A DNA stretch of 64,000 nucleotides, from the NCBI GenBank assembly GCA_009823395.1, contig CM020517.1, positions 16,189,501 through 16,253,500 of the forward strand, written 5' to 3'. The position numbers and the translations under genes are program-made. Each line of letters starts with the position of its first letter. Position 1 is the stretch's first letter. The notes below the pieces were generated by a model that saw only the letters and a program-made list of their open reading frames with translations, searched no databases and was not told the DNA's origin. This DNA is from Thamnaconus septentrionalis. Lineage: Eukaryota > Chordata > Actinopteri > Tetraodontiformes > Monacanthidae. Of the stretch, positions 62,201 through 64,000 are shown piece by piece.

Positions 62201-63482
62201 TTTCCCCCTCTCCATTCTGGCGTCAAGCGTCAACCAAAATGTTGATTTCGATTTGTATGAGAACAAAAACAAGCCCTTCTGATTAATTTGACGCAAGGTT
62301 TAAACTTTGGGCCCGTACAAAGCTTCCCTTCTTGTTTTTTTTATGCTGTCTTTCTGAATAGTACATTTTTACAACGGCGCTGAAACGCACTTTCCTCTGA
62401 CAGTTGAGGACTTGCCTGCAGACCAGTCGCAGGTGCAGTTTGTTCGTCATTCTGAACATGGCATGCCGAAAGTTTGAACTCTGAAGTTTTCTTGCTTCTG
62501 TGTGTCTCCAAAGGCTGTTATTGCTGTTGCACACCTCCCCTTGGAGATGCATGGCGTCCAACCCCGCTTTTGAATCCACTTCTTGGACCGACGCGCTTGA
62601 TGATGCACCATCGCCCGCTGAAATGCATCACCGCCAGAGTGACGGATGCAAAGTAGCACTCAGTGGCTGATCGTGGGTCTGTGTCTGCTCACATCCGAGT
62701 CGTCCGTCAATAAGAGGGAAATGAGACAAGGTGATTGTGATGTCACAGCACAGCATGACTAAGACAGGTCCCTGGAATAAGCCAGTCTAGACTCCCTGAG
62801 GGGGTGGGGGGGTGGGGAGTACCTTCACCACAGAATGGCCAAGAGTTGCTGCTCATGGTGGGAGGTCTAAAAAAAATGGAAATATGGGAATATGGGACGC
62901 CAGGAAAATAGACAGGGCCGTCCATTTGGCGTCATGTTAAAAGTCCAAAAAATCTACCACTACAGTGACACAGTTAAAATATTGGCTGCAATCCAAAGTG
63001 CAAAGAAAAGAAGAATACAAGGAGAGGCTGATGTAGGCTTGGACCAACAGGAACAGGAAACGTTGTCAGTGACCTCGAATTCAAAGAACAGGTGACCAGG
63101 AGGACAAAAAACTGAAAAAATCTCTCTGGCTCTGCTCACCGTGTTCAGTCCCTGGAGTTGCTCTGTCTTCACGTCTTGCATGCTGGAGCACCAATCCGCC
63201 GCTGCGTGATACAGCGACCACAGATCATTTTACTGGACTTTTGCCACAGCCGCCCCGCTGCAGGCTGCAGGCTCAAACTGGCTGAGCTGTGACAGGCCCC
63301 CTCCTCCCTGAGTCCTGCGGCCCCATTTCAGTGCCATGCCCCAGTGCTGGAGGAGAGAGCGCTCCAGTGAGTGGCCCACAGCCCCGGCTTCATTCTGATA
63401 AGCAGATGGGCTTAAAAGTGGGGCCCGCTTGTTCATTAGAGCGTAAAATCTTGAAGTAGAGAGAGTGAAGAAGACCCGGCAA
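59201..63482 (-). other. Region between s100pbp and the fndc5 stop, probably including the fndc5 3' UTR
   Basis: About 4.3 kb without a supported coding exon. It contains a (GGCTC)n run at 59487-59513 and one member of a repeat pair (61145-61320). On the minus strand the sequence next to the fndc5 stop is presumably its 3' UTR. Possible minus-strand AATAAA (TTTATT on the plus strand) occurs at 59963-59968, but the true end cannot be fixed. Confidence 0.45.
61145..61320. repeat. Dispersed repeat pair, copy 1
   Basis: Shares with 63695-63870, in order, 'acttccct', 'catctggatgcta', 'ggacaccttgtga' and 'ggttggaat'/'gcttggaat', ending with 'aaaagac.aatc'. Clearly related but diverged; class unknown. 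Confidence 0.55.
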
Positions 63483-63533
63483 TCACACTTCAATGATGTT
63501 GACAGACGGCATCCGACTGTTGTTCTTGGGGAA
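63483..63533 (-). CDS. fndc5: Terminal coding exon, probably fndc5 (irisin precursor), partial
   Basis: On the minus strand a CACCACCACAG acceptor (ending at 63534) is followed by FPKNNSRMPSVNIIEV and TGA (63483-63485). This looks like the C-terminal cytoplasmic tail of the FNDC5/FNDC4 family, single-pass proteins whose ectodomain holds one fibronectin type III domain. The call rests on a remembered family tail of the type PSVNIIE/PSINTID plus position: in human, FNDC5 lies tail-to-tail with S100PBP. The rest of the gene is beyond the right edge. Sixteen residues cannot by themselves exclude another gene. The long open frame reading on through 63230 in another frame is not coding. Confidence 0.5.
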   Translation of the reverse strand, partial: FPKNNSRMPSVNIIEV

Positions 63534-64000
63534 CTGTGGTGGTGGGGTGAGGGGGGGAAAAAAAGAGAAGGGTAAATGAAAATGCTGAATCATTTAGGAG
63601 TGCAGCATCATACTCACACGTTAGGACGATAGCTTGGCAACAAATCCATGGTATGATATGTATTGCGATTCAAACAAAAACAAAGACCAAGGCCACTTCC
63701 CTTCACGCAAACACGGACCACACCTGGATGCTAATCGCTGCCTTTCCACTTTCTAAAATTGATAGTTGAACATGGTGTGCACGCTGTCGACAGAGGAGGC
63801 AGGACACCTTGTGATACCTAAGGTTGGAATAGACTCTAAACAGCTTAAGTTTGAGAGAAATAAAAAGACTAATCCTAGTCACGGTCAACGGTCAAATGAA
63901 CCGTCTGTTCGCGGGTCGACCGGATATCTTCTGGAAAAACAGTCATCCATCAGCATTGAAGGTTTTGAAAAACTGAATTTGGTGTTAATTTTCTTTTCTT
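63534..64000 (-). other. Last intron of the probable fndc5 gene
   Basis: Upstream (minus strand) of the terminal exon. Contains the second member of the dispersed repeat pair at 63695-63870. No further coding exon recognised before the window ends. Confidence 0.45.
63695..63870. repeat. Dispersed repeat pair, copy 2
   Basis: Counterpart of 61145-61320, about 2.5 kb away in the same orientation, with one copy on each side of the terminal fndc5 exon. Confidence 0.55.

Noticed and set aside
63230..63493. 87-codon minus-strand frame overlapping the fndc5 stop
   Set aside because: It begins in a different frame over the end of the terminal exon and runs through the presumed 3' UTR; the frame matching the family tail is the other one.
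1..64000. CRISPR arrays, bacterial operons, integrases or phage genes
   Set aside because: The intron-rich vertebrate gene structure rules out a prokaryotic context; repeats are microsatellites and eukaryotic transposon remnants.
1..64000. tRNA, rRNA or known microRNA genes
   Set aside because: No cloverleaf, A/B-box pair or recognised hairpin precursor was identified by eye; a covariance-model search could still find one.

Overview
The window is vertebrate nuclear DNA, almost certainly from a ray-finned (teleost) fish. It shows GT-AG introns, long microsatellites, CpG-rich promoters and dispersed repeats typical of teleost genomes. The recognisable proteins are vertebrate orthologues in a conserved arrangement. 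Most long open frames in the window are not genes; real coding exons are short and were found by matching recognised proteins and splice signals by eye.

Layout, left to right. (1) 1-1045: last two coding exons of maco1 (macoilin), then a 3' UTR to about 3.2 or 4.05 kb. (2) 6439-37519: a complete nine-exon ldlrap1 (ARH), the PTB-domain clathrin adaptor for the LDL receptor, 312 aa, spread over 31 kb of repeat-rich introns. (3) 39582-53821: three tandem, same-strand copies (called A, B and C here) of a gene family I cannot identify. Each has seven exons with identical splice phases: signal peptide, a small cysteine-rich and N-glycosylated ectodomain, a transmembrane helix and a short tail. Copy C stops inside or just after its hydrophobic segment. 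(4) about 55.9-59.2 kb: s100pbp, complete from its first in-frame ATG (463 aa). (5) 63483-63533, minus strand: the terminal coding exon of a gene that is most likely fndc5, tail-to-tail with s100pbp.

Gene order: maco1-ldlrap1 matches human 1p36.11 and s100pbp-fndc5 matches human 1p35.1 as I recall them. The fish locus joins the two blocks, and the orphan family sits at the junction. This cluster is the best candidate in the window for an undescribed system: small secretory-pathway surface proteins, duplicated in tandem, with diverging ectodomains, different cytoplasmic tails and one member that has lost its tail. Candidate NF-kB and ETS motifs near two of the starts fit an immune or barrier role, but that is inference.

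Other points of interest are a possible 32-nt frame-shifting exon in ldlrap1 that would split its AP-2 (beta2-adaptin) motif, a clathrin box lacking its usual acidic residue, a direct duplication flanking ldlrap1 exon 6, a polypyrimidine tract of over 500 bp just upstream of exon 5, and several non-autonomous DNA transposons. All calls are by eye; no database search, alignment or splice predictor was run.
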